Assembly (NCBI GenBank): GCA_964370845.1
Contig: CAYJLB010000012.1
Location: 1-46,774, forward strand
DNA: 46,774 nt
Direction of reading: 5' to 3'
Source: CAYJLB01 sp964370845
GTDB taxonomy: Bacteria; Bacillota; Clostridia; Oscillospirales; Ruminococcaceae
The notes under the pieces were generated by a model that saw only the letters and a program-made list of their open reading frames with translations, had not been told where the DNA came from and ran no database searches. Each line of letters starts with the position of its first letter. Within the stretch, counting starts at the first letter, position 1. This document shows, in pieces, positions 8,615-17,213 of the stretch. The position numbers and the translations under genes were made by a program.

Positions 8615-8866
8615 TCATTTTAGTTTTCTTAATAATTTAGCTACTGAAATTGAGCCAATAAATCCGATAATTGCAAAAATTAAAGCTACATCTAGATAAA
8701 AAGTTTGCTCAACAAATATGGAATAAAGTACAATTATTATGATGATTTTACTTGAAGCTAGTGATAAACTGAGCAATCTATCCCATACTGTGGGACCAAT
8801 TATTATACGAATTGTGCTAAAGATTGTTGCAATTCCTAGAATTATCAATATTATTATAATGAACAT
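8615..8866 (-). CDS. mnhF: Mrp/Mbh antiporter subunit F
   Basis: This 83-residue membrane protein has three helices and the MnhF signature RIIIGPTVWDRLLSLSLASSKIIIIIVL followed by DVALIFAIIGFIGSISVAKLL. It is an accessory subunit of Mrp-type cation/proton antiporters. It is the second gene of the minus-strand operon, 14 bp after mnhE, with AAGGAAG as its ribosome binding site. Confidence 0.9.
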   Translation of the reverse strand: MFIIIILIILGIATIFSTIRIIIGPTVWDRLLSLSLASSKIIIIIVLYSIFVEQTFYLDVALIFAIIGFIGSISVAKLLRKLK

Positions 8867-8880
8867 AGCACAACTTCCTT

Positions 8881-9384
8881 TCAGGTAATTTTTTTGCCAA
8901 CTCTAATTGAAGTTTTTTCTAATTTTAGTAATCGTTTTTCAAAACTTTCCGATGGAGAAGATTTTTTATTTCGTTTCATTTCTAATACTAAAAATCTTCC
9001 TTTGTGGCTGTGAACAGAGATTGTACCTGGAGTTAAAGTTATTGAAGCAAAAATTATACTTAGCAAAAATGGGTCACGAATTCGTTTATCTACTGTAAAT
9101 TCCACAAAATTTGGCTCAATTTTTCCTGTGAAAATATGATATGTTACGTTTAATCCCGAAATAAAAATACTTACTAAAAGGAAAAAAATGTACTTTGCAA
9201 ATAAAAAAGGGGAGAGGAAGAATGCTTTTACATAATTATAACCAAGTATTTTTCCAGAAATATAAATAACAACGATTGATAAAACTACTCCCAGCGAAAG
9301 TGTTAGTAAGTCAAATCTTTCATTTATGGCAATCCAGAAAGCTGTAAAAATAATTGAAAAAGTTAAATATGGTAAAAATTTCAT
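8881..9384 (-). CDS. mnhE: Mrp/Mbh antiporter subunit E
   Basis: This 167-residue membrane protein belongs to the MnhE/MrpE family. Four N-terminal hydrophobic segments are followed by the conserved cytoplasmic stretch LLSIIFASITLTPGTISV and a basic tail. It is the first gene of the operon mnhE-mnhF-mnhG-mbhD-mbhEF, the same order as mbhA-F in Mbh-type clusters. The start has AAAGGA 11 nt upstream. The promoter should lie in 9385-9470, but no strong -35/-10 pair was identified there. Confidence 0.9.
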   Translation of the reverse strand: MKFLPYLTFSIIFTAFWIAINERFDLLTLSLGVVLSIVVIYISGKILGYNYVKAFFLSPFLFAKYIFFLLVSIFISGLNVTYHIFTGKIEPNFVEFTVDKRIRDPFLLSIIFASITLTPGTISVHSHKGRFLVLEMKRNKKSSPSESFEKRLLKLEKTSIRVGKKIT

Positions 9385-9521
9385 CTAATCATAGTCCTTT
9401 CTTTTGGTAAAATAAATAGTTTAATATTATTATTTTAACAAATAATGTTTAAAATGTCAATGTTTATTATCCTGTTTTATAGAAAATTGCTGTAAAATTT
9501 AGTTTGTTTGTACAAAAACTA

Positions 9522-9550
9522 TTGCTAAAATTAAAATAATATGGTATATT
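9522..9550 (+). promoter_or_regulatory. Candidate sigma-A promoter of the sulfatase gene
   Basis: TTGCTA (9522-9527), a 17-nt spacer and TATATT (9545-9550) lie 33 bp upstream of the sulfatase start. Confidence 0.6.
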
Positions 9551-9583
9551 ATTAATAATTAATTTATCGAGAGGAAACTTGCT

Positions 9584-11026
9584 ATGAAACCAAATATTGT
9601 TGTATTTATGACTGACCAACAAAGTGTTCGAGGAACTACTTTGGCGAAAACTCCAAATTTTGACGAATTTTTCCACAATTCTGTAAAATTTACTAATGCT
9701 TTTTGTCCATCTCCACATTGCTGCCCTAGTAGAGCTAGTTTTTTTTCAGGCTTAATGCCCTCACAGCATGGAGTTTGGAATAATGTTGAAGTTGACAACG
9801 CATTATCACACGATTTATTCGAAGGAGTGACTTTGTTTCCAAAAGTTTTGTCCGACAATGGATACAAAACAATTTTTTCAGGAAAATGGCATGTGAGTGG
9901 AGTAAAAGGCCCTGAAGAACATGGATTTGACAAGGTTTTGCACGAAATTACTACAAATTACGGACGCTCTAATTATGACAGTTATATTCAAAGATATAAT
10001 GACTGGACGGAATTGTACTGTAAAAATGAATTGATTGACAATGGAAATGAAGAAAAAATGTCTGGGAGAATTATTAAGGAAGGTTACCCACATTTTGAGA
10101 TATTTGGTATTGATGAAAATCCTTTTGGGGATAAAATTTCTGTTGAAAAAGCTTGTTATGAGCTGAAAAATTACAAAGATGAAGATCCGTTTTTTCTTTA
10201 TGTTGGACCAATTGGGCCTCATGACCCATACAAGGTTCCAAGTGAATTTTTGAAGCTATATGAAAATGAAAATATATCTCTCCCTGAAAATTTTGAGGAC
10301 GAAATGGTTGATAAACCAGCATTGTACCGTCGTACTAGAGAACAATTTGCACTTTCAAAAGAGGAACATATTGAAACTTTGCGTCATTATTTAGCTTTCA
10401 TTTCCTATGAAGATTTTCTTTTTGGAAAGCTTATTGACACTTTGAAAGAGCAAAATCTATATGAAAACACTATAATAATTTTCACAACTGACCACGGTGA
10501 TTATGCGGGTTCCCACGGTTTATGGGCAAAAGGACTACCTTGTTTTAAAGAGGCTTACAACATTGTAGCTGCTATTGGAGGAAAAGGAATTACTCCTAAT
10601 ATTGTTGATGATTTTGTGTCAATTACTGATTTTGCGCCAACGATTTTGGAGTTGGCTGAGGTAGAAAACCCTATAATAATGTCAGGAAAATCTCTAGTTC
10701 CATATCTTAAAAATGAAGTTCCCGTTGATAAAAGGGAATTTATTTGCACTCAAACTAACGGGAATGAGGTTTATGGAATTCAAAGGGCAGTTTTTGATAA
10801 AAAATGGAAGTATGTTTATAATTCTTTTGATTATGACGAGTTGTATGATTTGGAGAATGACCCTCTTGAGATGAAAAATATTGCTTCAAACCCTGAAAAT
10901 TCAGAAATTATAAAAGAAATGTGCAAAAAAATGTGGCAGTTCGCCTTTGATACAAAAGACAATTGCACTTGTGGTTACATAATGGTTAGGTTGGCTCCTT
11001 ATGGCCCAGGAATTATTTTTGAATAA
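9584..11026 (+). CDS. Formylglycine-dependent sulfatase
   Basis: This 480-residue alkaline-phosphatase-superfamily sulfatase begins KPNIVVFMTDQQ, the metal-binding start of the fold. The sulfatase signature follows: CCPSRASFFSG, where Cys46 is the residue to be converted to formylglycine (CxPSR form, suited to an anaerobic radical-SAM maturase). Later motifs are GKWHVSG, FLYVGPIGPHDPY and the metal site TTDHGDYAGSHG. No signal peptide is present, so it acts in the cytoplasm on imported sulfated substrates. It is convergent with the glycyl radical enzyme gene, and beyond that lies an alpha-mannosidase, suggesting use of sulfated, mannose-containing glycans; that substrate is inference. No maturase gene is in the window. 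Confidence 0.93.
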   Translation: MKPNIVVFMTDQQSVRGTTLAKTPNFDEFFHNSVKFTNAFCPSPHCCPSRASFFSGLMPSQHGVWNNVEVDNALSHDLFEGVTLFPKVLSDNGYKTIFSGKWHVSGVKGPEEHGFDKVLHEITTNYGRSNYDSYIQRYNDWTELYCKNELIDNGNEEKMSGRIIKEGYPHFEIFGIDENPFGDKISVEKACYELKNYKDEDPFFLYVGPIGPHDPYKVPSEFLKLYENENISLPENFEDEMVDKPALYRRTREQFALSKEEHIETLRHYLAFISYEDFLFGKLIDTLKEQNLYENTIIIFTTDHGDYAGSHGLWAKGLPCFKEAYNIVAAIGGKGITPNIVDDFVSITDFAPTILELAEVENPIIMSGKSLVPYLKNEVPVDKREFICTQTNGNEVYGIQRAVFDKKWKYVYNSFDYDELYDLENDPLEMKNIASNPENSEIIKEMCKKMWQFAFDTKDNCTCGYIMVRLAPYGPGIIFE

Positions 11027-11051
11027 TAATTTATATTTGCAAATAAAAACA

Positions 11052-11088
11052 GAAATTCCCTTGTACTGTAGCTGTACAAGGGAATTTC
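11052..11088. terminator. Hairpin between the convergent sulfatase and glycyl radical enzyme genes
   Basis: A 15-bp perfect stem (GAAATTCCCTTGTAC / GTACAAGGGAATTTC) with a 7-nt loop lies in a 99-bp convergent gap. There is little T tract on either side, so termination may rely on the stem alone. Confidence 0.6.
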
Positions 11089-11125
11089 CGCATTATGACA
11101 AAGATTACTTTAAGGGGAAAGCAAA

Positions 11126-13414
11126 TTAATAGGCTGTTCTTTCGAGGACATCACGTTGAGTTTTTTCATCTAAATCGATAAATCTTGCTGTGAAACCGCC
11201 TACTCGAACTAAGAGGTTTTCGTGCTCTTGAGGATTTTTCATTGCTTCTTCTAAATCTTCTTGATTAACAACTGACAAATTACATTGTTGTCCGCCGAGG
11301 TCAAAGAAACTTGAAAGCAATGCTTTTGCCGCACGTCCGCCATTTGTAAAATGATTTGGTGAAAATTTAAAGTTTTGATTTCCACCAGCATGAATTGATG
11401 AGTCAAGTTTTGTCATTGAATGGATTAATGCACTTAAACCGTGGGTGTCACGTCCGTTAAATGCTCCGATTGCGTTGGATAAATATGTCCCCGCAAGTCG
11501 TCCGTCTGGAGTGGCACCTGTATTTGCACCCATAATGACATTTAATTTATTGTTTATTATAACTGCTAAAGTTGAGTCTAAACGAGTGTATTTTTTTCCA
11601 TCTCGAATTTTGTTACAAACGATGCCATGTACCATTTCTGCCACATCATCAGAAATTTTGTTGTCATTACCGAATTTTGGAACTTCGCTTACTAATCCTA
11701 ACAATTCATCATGGTCAATAAAATCGTTCTTTATAGCCTCAACAATGTCGGCAAGAGTTGCTTTTTTATCTTGATATACCACTTGTTTTATAGCTGTCAA
11801 ACTGTCGGAAGTTGTTATGTTTCCATATGTTCCAACGGTACAACCAAGGTGGCTTATTCCGCCGTCTAGGATAGCTTTTCCGCGGCTGATACAATCGTCC
11901 ATTAAAGCTGAAACTAATTGGAAATCGCATTGAATTGCACAACAATTATAAACATGTTCTTGATATAAATTTGCAATTTTTGATGAATATTCAACTTGTT
12001 TTTCAAAGCGTTTCATTAATTCTTCAAAAGTGTTACAATCGTAATTTTTCCCAGTTTTAGGGCCAATTTGACGCTCAGTAAGTGGGTCAACTCCGTTATT
12101 TAAAGTAATTTCAAGAAGTTTTGCAATGTTTATATAAGCGTTTGGAGTATTAATTGATTTAGCTGCAATTCCGTAAACTCCACTACCATATAAACAATAT
12201 TGTTGAGCAGTTTTGTTTGGAACGTCCATAGCACGCATTACATTAGGCACATTAACATCATCATTGTAAAGAACTGGGAAACAGTAGCCTTTTCCAAGTA
12301 GTTCGATAGCTCTATTTACAAGCTTTTCATTCATTCCTTTATAGCAACGAAGGCAAACTTGTGGTAAAATTTGATAATTTCTATCGGATCGATTTGCCAT
12401 TGGACGTTTTTCGATTGCATCTAATACAATTAGAGCAAGTTCGTCCGAAGTTGCTTCATCTTCACGTCCTACACCGCCAATCACAGCTCTTGTGTCACGG
12501 TGAAGTTCGTACTCTACCATATCGAAAAAGTCAACTATCATGTCCACAAATTCTTCTCTTGTGTAAGTTCCTTTTTCAATATCTTTTTTATAAAATGGAG
12601 CAAGATAAGCATCTAATCTTCCGATTTCTTTGCTGTCGGACGCTGCCATATAAAGGTAAACTAATTGTACCGCTTCTCTGAAATTTTTTGGTGGATTATG
12701 AGCAATACTGTTCATAATTTCCGCCATTTTGTTAAGTTCAGATTTTCTAGGTTCAGCAGTTTCAATAGCAAGGTCGGTTAAATAATTTCTATAACTAATA
12801 CAAATTTCTATAATTGTTTCTAGTTGCAAAATCATTCCTTCATAAAAGGCGATTGAATCTTCACTTTTAACATTTGCTTTTGCATCTTCAATCTCTTTTA
12901 TTAAGCCAACTAAACCGATTTTCAAAAGCTTTGCAAAGTTCAAATGTGCTCCCGAAAGTCGATATAGCGGATAGACAGCAGCTGATTCGCGTTTAAAATC
13001 ATCTCCACCAATAGAGTTTTTAATTTCTTTTGGCAAGGTACTTCTTATATATGTATTTGTATTTTTTTCTTTCCAATAATCGGCAACTTCTTCGATTATA
13101 CGAATTTCGTCCTTTGTAAAATTTCCATTATGAATGGCTTCTTCACACAAAGCGTTAAATTCAATATCATCGAAGCAATACCCAAGTTCATCAACAAAAT
13201 GTGTTGGCCGTAGGGAGAAAATTCCGATGGTTGCAGGGTTTATATGCCCTGCAACTCTATCGGTCATCTCATTTCTAAGTGGTGTGAAAAGAGTTTTTAG
13301 CTGGTATTGCATACACAGCGCCTCTTTTAAATGTTTATTGGAATCTCTGTTATCCCAATAAATTCTAGTAAACTTTATCTCTCTTTCGAGCATTCGTTTT
13401 TCTTTGTATAACAT
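11126..13414 (-). CDS. Glycyl radical enzyme of the pyruvate formate-lyase superfamily, unusual active-site loop
   Basis: This 762-residue protein has the superfamily architecture. The C-terminal glycyl radical box RVGGFTARFIDL is followed by QRDVLERTAY, with Gly740 the expected radical site. GKGYCFPVLYNDDV is the typical stretch before the thiyl loop. Where characterised lyases and dehydratases have Gly-Cys-Val-Glu, this protein reads YCLYGSGVYG. By alignment with A-R-D-Y-x-x-x-G-C-V-E the Cys position becomes Ser411, leaving Cys407 four residues earlier as the only nearby thiol, and the catalytic Glu is absent. The reaction therefore cannot be assigned. No activating enzyme lies nearby. The start ATG 13414 has GGAGAG 8 nt upstream and overlaps the end of the alpha-mannosidase gene by 40 bp, so the two form one operon. 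Confidence 0.88.
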   Translation of the reverse strand: MLYKEKRMLEREIKFTRIYWDNRDSNKHLKEALCMQYQLKTLFTPLRNEMTDRVAGHINPATIGIFSLRPTHFVDELGYCFDDIEFNALCEEAIHNGNFTKDEIRIIEEVADYWKEKNTNTYIRSTLPKEIKNSIGGDDFKRESAAVYPLYRLSGAHLNFAKLLKIGLVGLIKEIEDAKANVKSEDSIAFYEGMILQLETIIEICISYRNYLTDLAIETAEPRKSELNKMAEIMNSIAHNPPKNFREAVQLVYLYMAASDSKEIGRLDAYLAPFYKKDIEKGTYTREEFVDMIVDFFDMVEYELHRDTRAVIGGVGREDEATSDELALIVLDAIEKRPMANRSDRNYQILPQVCLRCYKGMNEKLVNRAIELLGKGYCFPVLYNDDVNVPNVMRAMDVPNKTAQQYCLYGSGVYGIAAKSINTPNAYINIAKLLEITLNNGVDPLTERQIGPKTGKNYDCNTFEELMKRFEKQVEYSSKIANLYQEHVYNCCAIQCDFQLVSALMDDCISRGKAILDGGISHLGCTVGTYGNITTSDSLTAIKQVVYQDKKATLADIVEAIKNDFIDHDELLGLVSEVPKFGNDNKISDDVAEMVHGIVCNKIRDGKKYTRLDSTLAVIINNKLNVIMGANTGATPDGRLAGTYLSNAIGAFNGRDTHGLSALIHSMTKLDSSIHAGGNQNFKFSPNHFTNGGRAAKALLSSFFDLGGQQCNLSVVNQEDLEEAMKNPQEHENLLVRVGGFTARFIDLDEKTQRDVLERTAY

Positions 13415-16400
13415 AATTCATCTCTCCAAACAAATCCATAGGGTGAACAGTTTTCTTCTGCTAGTGTGTTTTGGTGAGTATAATAATCTACAATATACTC
13501 ACTCACTCGTTTATCGATTCTAGCAAGGTTTAATGCGTATGAAAGCTCTCTCAATTGATTAGCGATTTCTTCTTGATATTCAGCGTATTCTTTTGAATGA
13601 TTTCCAAAAGTAAGTCTTAAATTTGTTTCTTTTGCAAAAATAGCTGAAATTTTCGCTTCTAAATAGGCACGTTTTAATGAGTAAGCTTCCATTCTTTTAG
13701 TAGCAGCGTGAGTTTTTTCGTTTAGTGTATGACTTTCTAACTTAGTAAGTTTTTCTTCTAAATCAGTTGCGATAACGTCCTTAGACAGGTACTCTTTTTC
13801 AAGGTCGCCAGCACGTTTTTCTTCACTGCTAATTTCTTCATTTGTAACGCAAATTGGGATTTCATATTTAGAGAAATTATACTCCAGTTCAGAGCGGCAA
13901 ATTGTTGTTGTGTCAATTGGTTTTCCATCAAAGGAATTGTGTGTTTCTATTGGTTCGATTCTTATTGTGATTATTTCTTTTGCTACAAAATCTAATTCTA
14001 TTATCCCGTGTTTAATGGGGATTTCGGCCTTTTTATCTTCATATGGTGAGGAAATAAAAGCTTTTTTTCCGTATGGAACATTAATTTTTGCTGTTGTTTT
14101 TTCATTTTTAACATTATAAAATCTTAAAATAATATCTTTGCTATCTTGGGCACATTTTAACGTTGAAAGATGAACATCTCCGCTTTCAATGCCTCCAAAA
14201 GGTTTAATTGTTATTCCGAAATGAAGGTCATTTTTTAAACAAGGTGCATAGGTAGTAAAACTTGAAACAATTCTATCAAGTTCAATACTGTGTGGAGAAT
14301 GATTTACTGAACAAAATCCGTAGTGGAAGTCCATTTCTCTTAAGCACTGTGCTTCGGGAGTTAAAATCATTGGTCCAGCATCACCAGTTCGTGTGTTTAA
14401 ATCAGTTCTTGCGAGCCAGCCTACCGCACGGAATAGAGTAAGTGCTACAGTATTGTTTTCAGGGATAATTTCATATTCAGGAAGCCCTTTATTAATCACT
14501 GCGGCAGTAACTTCTCCATCAGTTAATGCACAAAAATCCTTCTGAGGAAACTGTGTAATTTTAGTGGTTTCGTGTGCTGCATTAAACACTCTTTTTAACT
14601 CGTCATCTAATTCTTTAGAATTATTCAGAGGGTTTATAAAGTGGGAAGTCACATCAAATTGAGCTGAGGCGTGGGATACTCCCGTTTTAATTCCTGTTGG
14701 GAATAAAACCCGTAATCTATGGTCACGACAGGTGTTTTTGATTACTGTGTGGAAAGCTAAGACAGGGTCGCCTCTTGTTAAGGTAACATTTGTTACAATT
14801 GGAACTTCAATAAGCTCTAAGCTTCGCAAATTTCTATCTTCTGACAAAGATTTCGGAAGTTTCATCACCCTTTCAATTCTAAAGACTTTGCGGATTTCAC
14901 CGCTTTGAATAACAGTTATTTCTGCTTTTTCGCCTTTCGTTGTATAAGGTATGTCATGTTTTGCAAATGAATAATTATATTCATCACCATTGTCGGCACT
15001 ATCCTCGAATACACCGACATCTTCGTAGGTTCTTCCATTTATTTTGTCGTATACTGTTAAACTTCCATCTTGATTGCAAATCACTTTCAAAAATTCATTT
15101 TCAGCGGTGAAATCATTATCGTCAACAATATTTTGTCTAACCTTTCCACGGTAAAGTCCAAAACTTTTTAGTTCAAAAGATTGTAATTCCACTTCAACCA
15201 TTACACCAAATTTATTAGGCTGACAGACACATTCGTCACCATTTTCATCTACAACCAATATGTCATTTGGCTTTTTGCAAGGCATATATACAATAGTTTT
15301 TCTCGCATAGGGGAGAGGGTTTATCACAGTGTAAGTTTGCTCACTGTCCTCAAAAGATGAAGTATCAGCTGCGTAACTGAATTTCGAAGAAACATCAACT
15401 AATATTTCTCGAACTGCTCTCATTGCTTTAAACGTTCGCTCCTCCATCTCTCGATGAACGTCATCAACGCTTACACCGCAAATGCTATCGTGAGGGAGAT
15501 TTTTAAGGAGCATTTTCCATGCATAATCAAGTTTTTCAGCAGGATAATCTCCTCCGATAATAGAAAACATTGCAGCTAATGGTTCGGCATAATTTTCAAG
15601 CATTCGCTGTAATTTATCATTTTCAAGTTTTAAATACATTCTTGAAGATAAAATTCCTGGATAAACAGAAACATTACTGCCGTTATATTGTGCACCATAG
15701 AGTTTTTGCAAAGGTGCGTCACTTTCTAAAATTGAATCTATAAGTTCATCTGGTGTGCTTAATTTTACAGAATAATCATCAAAATCAGCCCTTTTATCTC
15801 TTACAAATTCTAAAATATCATCGGGTTTAATTTGTTGGTCATAACCGTCCATTAAAAGTACATTTCCTGTAGCAGAATAGGACTGGATTTTTTCAACCTC
15901 ATTCCTAATTCTCTCATAAACAATGTCAGGAAATCTTGCAAGTCCAATAGCGTTGCAATAACCGCCTAATAGATAGTTACAAACCATTGTAGTTCCGTCG
16001 GGAGAAACCCATTGAAACTCGGTATTTAAATTATAAGGATTAATCTCAATTCCGTGCCAAACTACAATTCCTTTCATATCGAAAAGTTTGTGGATTTGTG
16101 GTGTTTGTGATATTTGTCCAAAGTTGTCGGGAAGCCAACCGGTTAAAGTTCCACCGCCCAATTCATGGGAAATTTTTTGTCCGTAGTACATATTACGGAT
16201 TAGAGCCTCTCCGCTTGCTAATTGCCAATCTGGTTGCAAGTAGTAAGGTCCTAAAATAAGCTGTCCTTTTTTGGCGAAACTAGAGATTTTCTCTCTAAAT
16301 TCCTCAACATTTTTTCCTGTCCTTTGGAGCTCGTTGCAACAATCCTCCACCATTAAGGTTTGCCCATCTAAAACAAAACGATAATCGGGATCTTTTTCCA

Positions 16401-16515
16401 AAGTTGCAAATAATTCTTCAAAGAAGATAGGAAGCCATTCATTGACGAACTTACTATTTATATACCATTCCCTATCCCAATGTGTGTGGGAAATGATATG
16501 AACGTTCCTATTCAT
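13375..16515 (-). CDS. GH38 alpha-mannosidase (MngB-like)
   Basis: This 1,046-residue glycoside hydrolase family 38 enzyme removes alpha-linked mannose. It opens HIISHTHWDREWY, with His10, His12 and Asp14 in the zinc-site signature, and the nucleophile Asp130 lies in GWLPDNFGQISQTPQI. The middle domain and C-terminal beta domain have family length. A roughly 130-residue helical, charged extension (about 915-1046) follows. The closest described relatives in layout are bacterial mannosylglycerate hydrolases, but the substrate is not determined here. No signal peptide is visible, so it is cytoplasmic. It is the first gene of the unit that continues into the glycyl radical enzyme. The divergent LacI regulator and candidate operators at 16631 and 16730 suggest sugar-inducible control. 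Confidence 0.94.
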   Translation of the reverse strand: MNRNVHIISHTHWDREWYINSKFVNEWLPIFFEELFATLEKDPDYRFVLDGQTLMVEDCCNELQRTGKNVEEFREKISSFAKKGQLILGPYYLQPDWQLASGEALIRNMYYGQKISHELGGGTLTGWLPDNFGQISQTPQIHKLFDMKGIVVWHGIEINPYNLNTEFQWVSPDGTTMVCNYLLGGYCNAIGLARFPDIVYERIRNEVEKIQSYSATGNVLLMDGYDQQIKPDDILEFVRDKRADFDDYSVKLSTPDELIDSILESDAPLQKLYGAQYNGSNVSVYPGILSSRMYLKLENDKLQRMLENYAEPLAAMFSIIGGDYPAEKLDYAWKMLLKNLPHDSICGVSVDDVHREMEERTFKAMRAVREILVDVSSKFSYAADTSSFEDSEQTYTVINPLPYARKTIVYMPCKKPNDILVVDENGDECVCQPNKFGVMVEVELQSFELKSFGLYRGKVRQNIVDDNDFTAENEFLKVICNQDGSLTVYDKINGRTYEDVGVFEDSADNGDEYNYSFAKHDIPYTTKGEKAEITVIQSGEIRKVFRIERVMKLPKSLSEDRNLRSLELIEVPIVTNVTLTRGDPVLAFHTVIKNTCRDHRLRVLFPTGIKTGVSHASAQFDVTSHFINPLNNSKELDDELKRVFNAAHETTKITQFPQKDFCALTDGEVTAAVINKGLPEYEIIPENNTVALTLFRAVGWLARTDLNTRTGDAGPMILTPEAQCLREMDFHYGFCSVNHSPHSIELDRIVSSFTTYAPCLKNDLHFGITIKPFGGIESGDVHLSTLKCAQDSKDIILRFYNVKNEKTTAKINVPYGKKAFISSPYEDKKAEIPIKHGIIELDFVAKEIITIRIEPIETHNSFDGKPIDTTTICRSELEYNFSKYEIPICVTNEEISSEEKRAGDLEKEYLSKDVIATDLEEKLTKLESHTLNEKTHAATKRMEAYSLKRAYLEAKISAIFAKETNLRLTFGNHSKEYAEYQEEIANQLRELSYALNLARIDKRVSEYIVDYYTHQNTLAEENCSPYGFVWRDELCYTKKNECSKER

Positions 16516-16630
16516 AAAATCACTATTCCTTTTTAATAGTCGCTAAAGAAATATTTATTAATATCTCAAAAAGTAAATTGGTTTATCTATATTGCACACA
16601 AAAACCTTGTTATTATTTTTGTGGAATTGT

Positions 16631-16644
16631 TGAAACTTGTTTCA
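16631..16644. promoter_or_regulatory. Candidate LacI-family operator upstream of the mannosidase gene
   Basis: TGAAACTTGTTTCA has perfect 6-bp half-sites (TGAAAC/GTTTCA). It lies 116 bp upstream of the mannosidase start, in the 698-bp divergent region (16516-17213) shared with the LacI-type regulator. Confidence 0.5.
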
Positions 16645-16729
16645 TAGAGTGTTAGTCAAAAGAATTAACTATTTAAGCGGTTGTTCGTTACTAAATATTT
16701 CGCTTTTTCCTCAATTAAATCATAACATA

Positions 16730-16743
16730 AGAAAACGATTTCA
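16730..16743. promoter_or_regulatory. Candidate LacI/CcpA-type operator
   Basis: AGAAAACGATTTCA is a CG-centred, near-palindromic site typical of LacI-family binding. The core GAAAACGATTTC recurs in reverse complement at 18506-18517, on the other side of the lacI gene. It could equally be a catabolite (cre-like) site. Confidence 0.5.
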
Positions 16744-16889
16744 CAAAATCTAATTATACGAATTTATTCTCATGTTAATAAATATTACTCTATTATAGTA
16801 TGTTTTTCTCGTTTTTCCTTAAAATGTGATTTTTGCTGATTTTTGTAAGATTAGTGCATTTTTCTTGATAATTATTAGCGGATTTGTCA

Positions 16890-16918
16890 TTGACATAGAA
16901 TTATATTAGTGGTATTAT
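16890..16918 (+). promoter_or_regulatory. Sigma-A promoter of the LacI regulator, long leader
   Basis: A perfect TTGACA (16890-16895), a 17-nt spacer and TATTAT (16913-16918) predict a leader of about 290 nt before the regulator. The imperfect repeat TTGAAAACAATTGAAAA at 16957-16973 lies just downstream of the predicted start and resembles the other sites, which suits self-repression. The rest of the 698-bp gap is AT-rich with no other clear signal. Confidence 0.7.
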
Positions 16919-17213
16919 AATAGTATAAAAGAATATGTGTACAAACTGTTAATTTTTTGAAAACAATTGAAAATGTTTGATGAATTTTGTTAAAATTTAT
17001 TAAATTGGTTATCTACAAACACTCTTTTCATGATTTGTATACATTTTTCCGATAAATCGGCTTAAACACTTGTGTTTTTTACAATATATATTTAAATCAA
17101 TTGCTTTTGACCTCAATTTTCAGTCCTAACCAACTTCAATATGTTAACAAAATTTGATGAAAATTCGTTTTTTGCTTAACATTTTTTAATTTTTTACAAG
17201 AGGAGGTTTAGTT

